Below are positions 5,796 to 13,117 of a stretch of DNA of 13,117 bases, piece by piece. Under the pieces are notes generated by a model. That model saw nothing but the letters and a program-made list of their open reading frames with translations. It made no database searches and had not been told where the DNA came from. The first letter of the stretch is position 1. Each line of letters opens with the position of its first letter. The position numbers and the translations under genes were made by a program. This DNA is from JBFWQM01 sp050249455. Lineage in GTDB: Bacteria; Pseudomonadota; Alphaproteobacteria; MPNO01; VGEU01. The stretch covers positions 1-13,117 of the forward strand of contig JBFWQM010000159.1 of NCBI GenBank assembly GCA_050249455.1, read 5' to 3'.

Positions 5796-6713
5796 ATGAA
5801 CGTCTATCTGCCGATCGCCGAGCAGTCGGCCGACCTCCTGATGCTATTGGGCATCGGCGGCGGGGTCGGGCTGCTGTCGGGCGTGTTCGGGGTGGGCGGC
5901 GGCTTCATCCTGACGCCGCTCCTGATGCTGATCGGGATCCCGCCGGTGGTCGCGGTGGCGACCGGCGCCAACCAGATCGTCGGCTCGTCGGTTTCCGGCG
6001 TGCTGGCGCATTGGCGGCGGCGCAATGTCGACGTGCTGATGGCGCTGCTGTTGAGCGCGGGCGGCCTGTTCGGCTCGATCCTGGGCGTGTGGCTGTTCGC
6101 GGCGCTGAAGCGGATCGGCCAGGCGGACCTCGTCATCGCCCTGCTCTACGTCGTGCTGCTGGGCTCGCTCGGCCTCCTGATGCTGATCGAAAGCGCGCGC
6201 ACCATCATGCGGTCGCGCAAGGGCCTGTCGATCAGCGGGCGCCGCCACCGCCACACCTGGTTCCACCGCCTGCCGCTGCGCATGCGGTTCCCCGGCTCGC
6301 GGCTCTATGCCAGCGCGCTGCTGCCGGCCGGCCTCGGCTTCATCGCCGGCATCATGACGGCGATCATGGGGGTCGGCGGCGGCTTCATGCTGGTTCCGGC
6401 GATGATCTACCTGGTCGGCATGCCGACCGCGGTGGTGGTCGGCACCTCGCTCCTGCAGATCACCCTGGTCAGCGGCGTCACCACCGTGCTGCAGGCGATG
6501 AACACGCACGCGGTGGACGTGGTGCTGGCGCTGATCCTGCTGGTCGGCGGCATCATCGGCGCGCAACTCGGCGCGCGGATCAGCGCGGCGCTGCGGGGCG
6601 AGCAGCTGCGCTTCCTGCTCGCCCTGCTGGTGCTCGGCGTCGGCGTCGTGGTGGCGACCGGCCTGGTGCGGACGCCGCCCGACGCCTATTCGCTCGACTT
6701 CATGCTGGAGTAG
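5796..6713 (+). CDS. TauE/SafE family membrane permease
   Basis: This 305-residue polytopic inner-membrane protein has the internal two-fold repeat of the TauE/SafE family. Each half opens with a glycine-rich motif: GLLSGVFGVGGGFILTPLL near the N-terminus and GFIAGIMTAIMGVGGGFMLVPAM near residue 190. Hydrophobic helices fill the rest. A basic loop between the halves (RSRKGLSISGRRHRHTW) probably faces the cytoplasm. Family members export or import small anions such as sulfite, sulfoacetate or other organosulfur or carboxylate compounds; the substrate here is not readable. The ATG at 5796 has only a modest GGGA upstream. The gene is monocistronic and ends three bases before the stop of the convergent isomerase-like gene, with no terminator hairpin between. 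Confidence 0.88.
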   Translation: MNVYLPIAEQSADLLMLLGIGGGVGLLSGVFGVGGGFILTPLLMLIGIPPVVAVATGANQIVGSSVSGVLAHWRRRNVDVLMALLLSAGGLFGSILGVWLFAALKRIGQADLVIALLYVVLLGSLGLLMLIESARTIMRSRKGLSISGRRHRHTWFHRLPLRMRFPGSRLYASALLPAGLGFIAGIMTAIMGVGGGFMLVPAMIYLVGMPTAVVVGTSLLQITLVSGVTTVLQAMNTHAVDVVLALILLVGGIIGAQLGARISAALRGEQLRFLLALLVLGVGVVVATGLVRTPPDAYSLDFMLE

Positions 6714-6716
6714 ACG

Positions 6717-7502
6717 CTACTCCGCCGCCTTGCCGAGATAGGACTTCGGCAGCTCGCGGTAGTCGGTCAGCAGGCTGCCGAAGCCTTCCACCACGTCGTC
6801 GATGCCGTTGTCGCGCAGCGCGTACCAGTAGGTCGCGGTGTTGATTGCGATCACCGGCTTCTTGAGCCACTTCTCGGCCTCCGCGGCGAGCCGCGCCATG
6901 GCGAGGTTGGTGCCGACCTGGATCAGCGCCTCCGCGCCCGAGCCGTTGAGCTCGACCAACGCCTCGCGCAGCTCGTCCTCCTGGACATGCGAGATCAGCA
7001 TCGGGCTCTTGCACTTCAGGCCCTTGATCGCCATCACCTCGTAGCCGCAGTCGGTGAAGAACTTGCGCACGTTCTTGTCGCCGACCGGCCAGTACGGCGT
7101 CACCACCGCGATCTTCCTGATGTCGCCGTAGCAGGCGAGCGCGGCGCGGCACGCGTCCGAGCCCATCGCCGCGCGCACGCGCGCCCGCTCGATGACGCGC
7201 TTCTTCAGCCGCTCGCTTTCCGCCAGCCCGTCCCAGAACGTCTCGGCCGACATGCCCATGACGATGTAGTCGGGGCTGCAGGTCATCACCCGGTCGATGG
7301 CGTTATCGAACTCGGCGCGGATGTCGTTCATCAGCTTGTTGAAGTCGTCGTCGCTCTCGATCGGATTGTCGGGGATCTGGATGCGGACGTGGTGGTTGGT
7401 CACGCCGCGCGGGCGCATGTCGTCGAACTCGGGCTGAACCGAGGTGTTGGTTGACGGCGCGATGACGCCGAACTTTCGGCGCCAGCCGAGGGAATCGACC
7501 AT
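6717..7502 (-). CDS. Maleate isomerase / Asp-Glu racemase superfamily protein lacking the usual cysteines
   Basis: This 261-residue protein resembles maleate cis-trans isomerases and arylmalonate decarboxylases. It shows an N-terminal FGVIAPSTNTSVQPEF, a first active-site loop YIVMGMSAETFWDG (79-92), AVVTPYWPVGDKNVRKFF, and a second active-site loop ALIQVGTNLAMARL (192-205). In racemases and maleate isomerase both loops carry a catalytic Cys. Here they read GMS and VGTN, so neither Cys is present and the reaction cannot be assumed to be maleate isomerisation. I chose the ATG at 7502 because AGGAGGA lies just upstream and homology begins there. It is 26 bases downstream of the isochorismatase-like gene on the same strand and probably co-transcribed. 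The family call is strong and the function open. Confidence 0.82.
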   Translation of the reverse strand: MVDSLGWRRKFGVIAPSTNTSVQPEFDDMRPRGVTNHHVRIQIPDNPIESDDDFNKLMNDIRAEFDNAIDRVMTCSPDYIVMGMSAETFWDGLAESERLKKRVIERARVRAAMGSDACRAALACYGDIRKIAVVTPYWPVGDKNVRKFFTDCGYEVMAIKGLKCKSPMLISHVQEDELREALVELNGSGAEALIQVGTNLAMARLAAEAEKWLKKPVIAINTATYWYALRDNGIDDVVEGFGSLLTDYRELPKSYLGKAAE

Positions 7503-7528
7503 GTCTTCCTCCTGCGTTCGGAAGCGGG

Positions 7529-8179
7529 TTACTTCGCGACCTTGGACTGGCGGGGCGCAAGCTTCTGAAGCTCGGCCAGCACCTCCTCCAGGCTCATGAC
7601 GTCGGCGTATTTCTGGTCCATGTCGAACAGGTTCGCCTCGTGCGGGCCGAGCGCGCGGTCGCCCGAGCACTCGCGCGGCACGATCGGACGGAACCCGTGG
7701 CCCATCGCATCGACCACGGTCGCGCGCACGCAGCCCGAGGTCGTGCAGCCGGCGACGATCGCGGTATCGACGCCGCGCATCGCGAGCCAGTTGGACAGGT
7801 CGGTGGAGAAGAAGCCGGACGGGTAATGCTTGGCGATCACCCGCTCGCCGGGGCGCGGCGCCAGCTCCTCGACGATCTGCACCGCCTCGCTGCCGGGCTT
7901 CAGGTTCTTGAGGCTCGGGACCTTCAGGTTGAACACGCCGTCGTCGCTGCCGTCCTCGGCATAGACGTGGGTGGTGAAGGCGATCGGCAGGTCGAGGTGG
8001 CGGGCGACCGCCAGCAGCTCGCGGGTCTTCTCGATCGCCGACTGGATGTTGCCGCCGCCGAACTGGTCGGCCTTGGCGAAGCCGTTGATGAAGTCGATGA
8101 TCAGGAGCGCCGGATTCTTGCCGAAGCCCATCCGCGTGCCGAACCCCTGACGCTCGTACACTTCACTCTCGTCGGCCAT
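7529..8179 (-). CDS. Isochorismatase-family cysteine hydrolase (N-carbamoylsarcosine/maleamate amidase-like)
   Basis: This 216-residue cytoplasmic hydrolase has the full family triad: Asp29 in ALLIIDFINGF, Lys117 in VIAKHYPSGFF and Cys150 in AGCTTSGCVRATVVDAM. The layout is close to N-carbamoylsarcosine amidohydrolase and maleamate amidohydrolase, which hydrolyse an amide or carbamoyl group of a small acid to release ammonia. The C-terminal MDQKYADVMSLEEVLAEL helix is typical of this subgroup. The start ATG at 8179 follows GGGAG with about eight bases of spacing. It is the first gene of a two-gene leftward operon with the isomerase-like gene and is divergent from the FNT channel gene across an 80-base promoter region. 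The exact substrate is an inference only. Confidence 0.88.
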   Translation of the reverse strand: MADESEVYERQGFGTRMGFGKNPALLIIDFINGFAKADQFGGGNIQSAIEKTRELLAVARHLDLPIAFTTHVYAEDGSDDGVFNLKVPSLKNLKPGSEAVQIVEELAPRPGERVIAKHYPSGFFSTDLSNWLAMRGVDTAIVAGCTTSGCVRATVVDAMGHGFRPIVPRECSGDRALGPHEANLFDMDQKYADVMSLEEVLAELQKLAPRQSKVAK

Positions 8180-8212
8180 TGCCGTCTCCCGCTGTCGGAC
8201 CTTGCAGGTTCA

Positions 8213-8240
8213 TTTATACGCCGCAAAATGCCGCCGGCAA
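8213..8240 (-). promoter_or_regulatory. Candidate promoter of the isochorismatase-isomerase operon
   Basis: On the - strand TTGCCG (8240-8235) and TATAAA (8218-8213) are 16 bases apart. Transcription would start about 27 bases before the ATG at 8179. The same 80-base gap must also hold the promoter of the divergent FNT gene, for which no clear -35 is visible. Confidence 0.45.
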
Positions 8241-8259
8241 ATCCAAGAGGCTTCGCACG

Positions 8260-9123
8260 ATGGCCGCCGAGAACAATGCGACGATCGATCCGCAGGTCCC
8301 CGCCGCGCTTGCCGTGCGGGCGGAGGAGATCGGCGCGCAAAAGGCCGGACTCGATACCATCAGCCTGCTCGCGCTGTCGGTGCTCGCCGGCGCCTTCATC
8401 GCCTTCGGCGCGATGCTGTCGACGGTTGCCGCCACCGGCGCCGCGGGCGTCCTGCCCTACGGCGTTGCGCGGCTGATCGCGGGCGCGGTGTTCTCGCTGG
8501 GGCTGATCCTGGTCGTCGCCGGCGGGGCGGAGCTGTTCACCGGCAACAACCTGATGGTCATGGCCTGGGCGAGCCGGCGCATCACCACCGGTCGGCTCCT
8601 GCGCGCGTGGGCGATCGTCTACGCCGGCAATCTGGTGGGCGGGCTGGGCACAGCGGCGCTGGTGTTCCTGTCGGGCCAGCACGGGTTCGCCGGCGGCGCA
8701 GTCGGCGCGACGGCGCTCGGCATCGCCACGGCGAAGGTCGCGCTGCCGCCGTTCCAGGCGCTGATGCTGGGCATCCTGTGCAACGTGCTGGTGTGCCTGG
8801 CGGTCTGGCTATGCCTCGGGGCGCGGACCATCGCCGACCGGGTGCTCGCGATCGTGCCGCCGGTGACCGCGTTCGTCGCCGCCGGCTTCGAGCATTCGAT
8901 CGCGAACATGTACTTCGTCCCGCTCGGGATGATGATCCGCAGCGGCGCCAGCGACGGCTTCTGGACGGCCATCGGCCGCAGTCCCGACGAGTTCGCGACG
9001 CTGACCCTTGCCGGCTTCCTCGCCAACCTCGCGCCGGTGACGATCGGCAACGTGATCGGCGGCGCCGGGCTGGTCGGCGCCGTCTACTGGTTCATCTACC
9101 TGCGCGGCCGGCGGCGGCAGTAG
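8260..9123 (+). CDS. Formate/nitrite transporter (FNT) family channel
   Basis: This 287-residue inner-membrane protein has all the FNT signatures. These are GGAELFTGNN (88-97), a conserved Lys159 in TAKVALPPFQALMLGILCN, and FEHSIANMYF (210-219) with His212 as the central-pore histidine. The C-terminal membrane segment has NVIGGAG (264-270). Six hydrophobic segments fit the pentameric aquaporin-like fold that conducts formate, nitrite or similar monovalent anions with protons. I chose the ATG at 8260, which follows AAGAGG, rather than an in-frame codon near 8179 that would add a non-homologous extension overlapping the divergent gene. The stop lies 12 bases from the convergent TAXI gene. Substrate choice between formate, nitrite and another monocarboxylate is not decided by the sequence. 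Confidence 0.9.
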   Translation: MAAENNATIDPQVPAALAVRAEEIGAQKAGLDTISLLALSVLAGAFIAFGAMLSTVAATGAAGVLPYGVARLIAGAVFSLGLILVVAGGAELFTGNNLMVMAWASRRITTGRLLRAWAIVYAGNLVGGLGTAALVFLSGQHGFAGGAVGATALGIATAKVALPPFQALMLGILCNVLVCLAVWLCLGARTIADRVLAIVPPVTAFVAAGFEHSIANMYFVPLGMMIRSGASDGFWTAIGRSPDEFATLTLAGFLANLAPVTIGNVIGGAGLVGAVYWFIYLRGRRRQ

Positions 9124-9135
9124 CGGGCCGGCGCC

Positions 9136-10095
9136 CTACATCTTGTTGTCGGCGTAGAATTTCGCGGCGCCGGGGTGATACGGCACCGGGTGCTTGCCGT
9201 GCATGTCGGCCGGGTTGAAGTCCGCCAGCGAGGGATGGACCTTCGCCATGTCCGGCTGGCTCGTGTTGACGATCTTCATCAGCTCGTAGACCACGTCGTC
9301 GGGGACGTGCTTGCCGGTCAGCACGCAGAAATCGACCGCCAGCAGCCACGACGGGTCGTCCACCACGCCGAGCGCATCCTTGCCCGGCGACACCTTGACC
9401 GGCCGCGCGTTGGGATAGGTCTTGGTCATGCGCTCGGCCGCGGCCGGGTCGCCGCCGACCTGGAGATAGCGCCAGCCGCCGCGGATCGACGCCATCGCCT
9501 TCTGACCGGCGGCGGCGTTGAGCGGGATGTAGGCGGCGTCGATGCGCCCGCCGATGAAGGCGTCGATCGCCTCGACGAAGTTGGGCACCGGGGTCCCGCG
9601 GACGTCCTTGTGCGACGCGCCGCCCGCCGCCAGCGTGGCCTCGGCGAGATAGTAGAAGATGCGGCCGGCGGTGTATTCGGTGGCCAGCCGCTTTCCCTTG
9701 AGGTCGGCGATGGTCCTGATGTCGGAATCGGTGCGCACGCCGAAGCCGCTCAGCGACGGGAACAGGATCGCCGCCATCCGCAGGTTGCGGTAGGGGGTGC
9801 CGTTGAACAGCTCCACGCCGTCATAGGCGAAGGCGATCTCGCCGGCGTTGACGATGCCGAACTCGAGCTCGCCCTTGTCGATCATCGGCACGTAGGTGGA
9901 GGAGCCGGCATAGGGCGCGACGCGGTACTGCTTGCCGGTCTTCTGCGTCGCCACCTTCGAGATCGCGGTGGCGATGGTATAGAAGTTCGATCCTTGCGGG
10001 TTGGATCCGATCGAAAAGACCTGGGCCGACACTGGCCCGCCGAAAGCGACGGCCGCCGCGGCGGCCGCGACTGCAATGCCTTTGAATATGCTCAT
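9136..10095 (-). CDS. TAXI-family TRAP transporter substrate-binding protein (second of tandem pair)
   Basis: This 319-residue periplasmic protein has a signal peptide of about 24 residues (alanine-rich core ending VSA, cleavage before QVFSIG). The TAXI-type fold follows, with SIGSNPQGSNFYTIATAISK, YRVAPYAGSSTYVPMIDKGELEFGI, ADLKGKRLATEYTAGRIFYYL and PVPNFVEAIDAFIGGRIDAAYI. TAXI proteins capture small anionic solutes, often dicarboxylates or glutamate-like ligands, for Na+-driven TRAP permeases. The ATG at 10095 has AGGAGG seven bases upstream. It follows its paralogue by 28 bases in the same direction and is probably co-transcribed. It is clearly homologous along its whole length to that paralogue, so the two arose by tandem duplication. 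The ligand is unknown. Confidence 0.92.
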   Translation of the reverse strand: MSIFKGIAVAAAAAAVAFGGPVSAQVFSIGSNPQGSNFYTIATAISKVATQKTGKQYRVAPYAGSSTYVPMIDKGELEFGIVNAGEIAFAYDGVELFNGTPYRNLRMAAILFPSLSGFGVRTDSDIRTIADLKGKRLATEYTAGRIFYYLAEATLAAGGASHKDVRGTPVPNFVEAIDAFIGGRIDAAYIPLNAAAGQKAMASIRGGWRYLQVGGDPAAAERMTKTYPNARPVKVSPGKDALGVVDDPSWLLAVDFCVLTGKHVPDDVVYELMKIVNTSQPDMAKVHPSLADFNPADMHGKHPVPYHPGAAKFYADNKM

Positions 10096-10123
10096 GCTAG
10101 CCTCCTGGGCGTGGAGCGGCCGG

Positions 10124-11083
10124 CTACATTCCTTTTTCGCTGTAGAACTTCTGTGCGCCGGGGTGGAACGGCACCACGGTCTTCATCGCCATGTTGGCGG
10201 GCGAGAACTCCTCCATGGCCGGATGGACCTTGGCGAGCTCTTCCTTGTTGGCGTGCAGCGTCTTCGCCACCTCGTAGGCGACCTCGTCCGGCAGCTTGTC
10301 GTGGGTGAACAGGAAGAAGTCGACCGTGAACAGCCAGGTCGGCTCGTCGACCACGCCGATGTTCTCCTTCGCCGGCCGCACCGGCGAGATACGGCCCGAA
10401 GGGAACGAGTCGGCGATCTTCTTCTGCGCGTCCGGCGTGTTCTCCAGGGTCAGCATGCGGATGCCGCCGCGGATCGACGCCATCGCCTTCTGCGACACCC
10501 CGGCGTTGAGGCCGACATAGGCCGCATCGGCACGGCCGGAGATCAGCGCCTCGACCGCCTCGTTGAAGTTGGGCACGGGTACCTGGGTCGGCGCCTGCTT
10601 GGCGCTGTAGCCGACCGTCGCGAGGTTGGACTCGCTGATGTAGTAGAAGATGCGCCCGGCGGTGTATTCGGTCGGCAGGCGCTTGCCCTTCAGGTCGGCG
10701 ACCTTCTTCATCCCCGACTCGGTGCGCACGATGAAGCCGCTCAGGGTCGGCACCAGCGACGCCACCATGCGCAGATTGGAGAACTTCGGGCCGCTCTCGA
10801 ACGTGCCGGTCGAGGTGTAGGCGAACGAGAGCTCGCCGCTATTGGCGACGCCGAACTCCAGCTCCGCCTTGTTCACCAGCGGGACGTAGGTCGAGGAGCC
10901 GCCGTAGGGCGCGACCCGGTACTGCTTGCCGGCCTTCTGCGCCATCACCTTCGAGATCGCGGTGCCGGTCGAATACATCAGCGACCCCTGCGGGTTGGTG
11001 CCGATGCTGAACACCTGCGCCGCGGCCGGCGCGGCGGCGGCAAGGGAAAAGACGGCGGCGGCTGCGAGACGCAGGACGGGCAT
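10124..11083 (-). CDS. TAXI-family TRAP transporter substrate-binding protein (first of tandem pair)
   Basis: This 319-residue periplasmic binding protein has an alanine-rich signal peptide ending at about residue 22-23 and a mature N-terminus at QVFSIGTNPQGS. Shared TAXI blocks are YRVAPYGGSSTYVPLVNKAELEFGV, VADLKGKRLPTEYTAGRIFYYI, PVPNFNEAVEALISGRADAAYV and ASIRGG. I chose the ATG at 11083, with GGGGAG seven bases upstream, over one seven codons earlier because the signal peptide then starts normally. It differs from its neighbour close to the ligand-binding region (for example MYSTGTAISK against FYTIATAISK), so the two may bind different solutes. The fused TRAP permease that could serve it lies on the same strand at 11715-13117, separated by one oppositely oriented gene. 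Confidence 0.92.
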   Translation of the reverse strand: MPVLRLAAAAVFSLAAAAPAAAQVFSIGTNPQGSLMYSTGTAISKVMAQKAGKQYRVAPYGGSSTYVPLVNKAELEFGVANSGELSFAYTSTGTFESGPKFSNLRMVASLVPTLSGFIVRTESGMKKVADLKGKRLPTEYTAGRIFYYISESNLATVGYSAKQAPTQVPVPNFNEAVEALISGRADAAYVGLNAGVSQKAMASIRGGIRMLTLENTPDAQKKIADSFPSGRISPVRPAKENIGVVDEPTWLFTVDFFLFTHDKLPDEVAYEVAKTLHANKEELAKVHPAMEEFSPANMAMKTVVPFHPGAQKFYSEKGM

Positions 11084-11267
11084 TGCGGCGCTCCCCGAAG
11101 GCATTGGCGGACGCGCATTCAGGCTGCGCGCTGTGGCTTTTACCTATTCGGTTGCGGCCCGGATGGCAATAGCCGTCGGCTTGCCGCCGGGGCCAACCTG
11201 GATCATGGCGGATCAATCGTGCCGGCCGCACGTTTCCGGGGCGGTCCCACGCCGACGGAGGAAGGCC

Positions 11268-11672
11268 ATGCCGACCATTTCCCTGGAGAGCGTCTGCTTC
11301 ATCGTGGTGAAGGCCCGTGAATTCGGAGCGAAGGTGGCCCCGCCGGACGACGACCCCGCGTCGAACGCCAGCGACGACGGTGCCGCCGCGATCCTGGCGG
11401 ACTACGACGACGATCCGACCTATCAGGAGCTGCGCTCGGCGATCGAGGCGCTCGACGAGGGGGGCCGGGCCGAGCTGGTCGCCCTGCTGTGGGTCGGGCG
11501 CGGGGACTTCGATGCCTCGGAATGGGACGAAGCGCTCGAGGAGGCCCGGGCGCATCGGACCGCCCCCACGGCGGACTACCTGATCGGCACGCCGTTGCTC
11601 GCCGATTGCATCGAGGAAGGGCTGGCCGCGTTCGGGCTGAGCTGCCTGGACGAGGAACGCGGCCACCTCTGA
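11268..11672 (+). CDS. DUF3775 domain-containing protein
   Basis: This is a 134-residue acidic soluble protein. The core ELRSAIEALDEGGRAELVALLWVGRGDFDASEWDEALEEAR, followed by YLIGTPLLADCIEEGLAAFG, matches what I recall of DUF3775 proteins, which are small, mostly alphaproteobacterial and of unknown function. I chose the ATG at 11268 because of the strong GGAGGAAGG ribosome binding site directly upstream; open codons further upstream in frame have no such support. The gene is divergent from the TAXI pair and convergent with the TRAP permease, splitting the two transporter parts. I cannot assign a role and no catalytic motif is obvious. Confidence 0.82.
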   Translation: MPTISLESVCFIVVKAREFGAKVAPPDDDPASNASDDGAAAILADYDDDPTYQELRSAIEALDEGGRAELVALLWVGRGDFDASEWDEALEEARAHRTAPTADYLIGTPLLADCIEEGLAAFGLSCLDEERGHL

Positions 11673-11676
11673 AGCG

Positions 11677-11718
11677 GTAGCCGCGCCGCCGAGGCCCCGA
11701 CCCGCCGACGGCGGCTAC
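11677..11718. repeat. Inverted repeat between convergent DUF3775 and TRAP permease genes
   Basis: GTAGCCGC (11677-11684) is the reverse complement of GCGGCTAC (11711-11718), with a GC-rich 26-base interior. The right arm includes the permease stop codon. There is no T-tract on either strand, so it is at most a weak bidirectional terminator or mRNA 3'-end hairpin. Confidence 0.4.
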
Positions 11719-13117
11719 ACGGCCTGGGTGCGGACGCCGCCAACCTTGCGCGTCGCCATCATCTCGAACAAGAGCACCAGGAGGCCCACGGCGAGGCCCA
11801 GCCCGCTGAGGACGCCCGGCGCGATCACGGTCAGCTCGGAGGCGGGCATCCAGGCCGCCAGCCCGGCGACGAGCAGCAGCACGCGCTTGACGGGGTCGAG
11901 GTTGCGGCGGAAGAACCCGATCATCGCGGCCGTGACGAAATAGACTCCGACCAGCGCCGTCACGCTGTCATAGGCGACCCACGCCGGATCGCCGATTGCC
12001 AGAAGGGTCGGCGACAGCACGAACACGAACGGCACCACGAACTTCACCCAGCCGATGCGCACCGCCGCCCAGCCGGTCTCCATCGGGCCGGCGCCGCTGA
12101 TGTTCGCCGCAGCGTAGGCGGCGATCGCCACCGGCGGCGTGATCATCGACAGCATGCCGCAGTACAGGATGAACATGTGCGCCGCCATCTTGTTGACCCC
12201 GGCCTCGACCAGGCTGGGCGCGACCAGCGCGGCGAGCAGCACGTAGACCGCGGTCGTCGGCATGCCCATGCCGAGCACCATGCTGACCAGGAACGCGATC
12301 AGCAGCAGGATGTAGAGGCTCTCCCCCGCCATCGTCACCAGCCACAGGGTCAGCGCGAAGCCGAGCCCGGTGATGTTGAGGACGCCGATCACGATGCCCG
12401 CCGCGGCGAGCGTCATGAACAGGTCGGTCGAGGTCCGGCCGGTCGCCGCGAAGCTCTGCAGGAAGCCGCCGACCGTCAGTTTCTTGCCCTTGTAGGGCCG
12501 GAAGAAGCCGACGGCGAAGATCGCCACCGTGGCGCCGATCGCGGCGACCTCCGGGCTCTCCTCCCAATAGAACATCGTGAACAGCAGCACCGCGAACGGC
12601 AGGCACAGGTGCCAGCCTTCGCGCATCACCTCGGCGACCGCCGGGATGCGCTCCGCCAGCTTCTGGTGGCCCTCCTTCGCGGCGATCAGGTCGACCTGGA
12701 CGTAGAGGCCGAAATAATAGAGCGCCGCCGGGATCGCCGCCGCCAGCGCCACCTCCGCATAGGGGATCTCGAGGAACTCGGCCATCAGGAACGCCGCGGC
12801 GCCCATCACCGGCGGCATCAGCTGGCCGCCGGTGGAGCCGACCGCCTCGATGGCGCCGGCGTCGCGCGCCGAGTAGCCGGTGCGCTTCATCATCGGGATG
12901 GTGAACACGCCGACAGAGGCGACGTTCGACACCGCGCTGCCCGAGATCATCCCGAACAGGCCGGAGCCGACGACGCAGATCTTGGCCGGGCCGCCGCGCT
13001 TCTTGCCCAGGAACGCCATGGCGATGTCCTTGAAGAACTCGCCGCCGCCGGCGCGCATCAGCACGTCGCCCATCCACAGGAACATCAGCACGATCGTCGC
13101 GCCGATCACCATCGAGC
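11715..13117 (-). CDS. TRAP transporter fused permease (DctM-type large domain), 5' truncated at window edge
   Basis: The window holds the last 466 or so residues of a fused TRAP permease; full members are usually about 600-700 residues, so the small DctQ-like domain and the first helices are missing to the right. Diagnostic blocks are GSGLFGMISGSAVSNVASVGVFTIPMMKRTGYS, GSTGGQLMPPVMGAAAFLMAEF, LGMGMPTTAVYVLLAALVAPSL and ITPPVAIAAYAAANISG. It is a polytopic inner-membrane Na+-coupled importer. The C-terminal extra helices after residue 370 match the tail typical of TAXI-type fused permeases. TAXI binding proteins lie on the same strand further left, so it probably works with one or both of them. 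No frameshift is seen. Confidence 0.93.
   Translation of the reverse strand, partial: SMVIGATIVLMFLWMGDVLMRAGGGEFFKDIAMAFLGKKRGGPAKICVVGSGLFGMISGSAVSNVASVGVFTIPMMKRTGYSARDAGAIEAVGSTGGQLMPPVMGAAAFLMAEFLEIPYAEVALAAAIPAALYYFGLYVQVDLIAAKEGHQKLAERIPAVAEVMREGWHLCLPFAVLLFTMFYWEESPEVAAIGATVAIFAVGFFRPYKGKKLTVGGFLQSFAATGRTSTDLFMTLAAAGIVIGVLNITGLGFALTLWLVTMAGESLYILLLIAFLVSMVLGMGMPTTAVYVLLAALVAPSLVEAGVNKMAAHMFILYCGMLSMITPPVAIAAYAAANISGAGPMETGWAAVRIGWVKFVVPFVFVLSPTLLAIGDPAWVAYDSVTALVGVYFVTAAMIGFFRRNLDPVKRVLLLVAGLAAWMPASELTVIAPGVLSGLGLAVGLLVLLFEMMATRKVGGVRTQAV

Noticed and set aside
7503..7670. N-terminal extension of the isomerase-like protein into the isochorismatase gene
   Set aside because: Arg/Pro-rich non-homologous sequence; AGGAGGA precedes the ATG at 7502 where homology begins.
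8179..8259. Longer N-terminus for the FNT channel
   Set aside because: The extra residues do not resemble the family and would overlap the divergent start; ATG 8260 has a ribosome binding site.
8202..9218. Alternative + strand open frame inside the FNT gene
   Set aside because: Arg/Gly/Ala-rich shadow of a clearly recognised membrane protein.
10926..11267. N-terminal extension of the DUF3775 frame over the TAXI start
   Set aside because: It lies antisense to a signal peptide region and lacks a ribosome binding site; the ATG at 11268 has a strong one.

Overview
This is a GC-rich, gene-dense window of chromosomal character. The mix of a Cox/Xdh-type molybdenum-enzyme maturation operon, TAXI-type TRAP transport genes, a DUF3775 protein and an orphan FlgC-like protein suggests an alphaproteobacterium, probably of the Rhizobiales/Rhodospirillales type. 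That placement is inferred from gene content and composition, not from a marker gene. I found no rRNA, tRNA, CRISPR array, insertion sequence or plasmid/phage gene. No stretch above 300 bases lacks a gene; the largest gaps are about 258 bases (5539-5795) and about 184 bases (11084-11267).

Left block (1-2947, + strand): the tail of a CoxE-like protein, a short XdhC N-domain protein, a separate XdhC Rossmann-domain protein and a molybdopterin-binding/MocA-type cytidylyltransferase fusion. They are tightly packed, with two overlapping gene junctions. Together they look like the accessory module that makes, protects and inserts the molybdopterin-cytosine-dinucleotide cofactor of a xanthine-oxidase/CO-dehydrogenase-family hydroxylase. 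The hydroxylase itself would lie left of the window. A perfect 12-bp hairpin separates the two XdhC halves.

Middle block (2944-6713): on the - strand, an alkaline-phosphatase-superfamily hydrolase in which Asp ligand positions appear replaced by Cys/His, a SnoaL-like small protein and an orphan FlgC-like protein. The last two share one uninterrupted reading frame even though a textbook intrinsic terminator lies between them. An AT-rich divergent promoter region then leads to a + strand TauE/SafE permease.

Right block (6717-13117): a - strand pair (isochorismatase-fold amidohydrolase, then a maleate-isomerase/Asp-Glu-racemase-like protein that lacks both usual cysteines), divergent from a + strand FNT-family channel. 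Next come two tandem paralogous TAXI substrate-binding proteins (- strand), a DUF3775 protein (+ strand) and the 3' part of a fused TRAP permease (- strand) running off the right edge. The likely theme is uptake of one or more small carboxylates by TAXI-TRAP and their hydrolysis or rearrangement. The substrate cannot be read from sequence.
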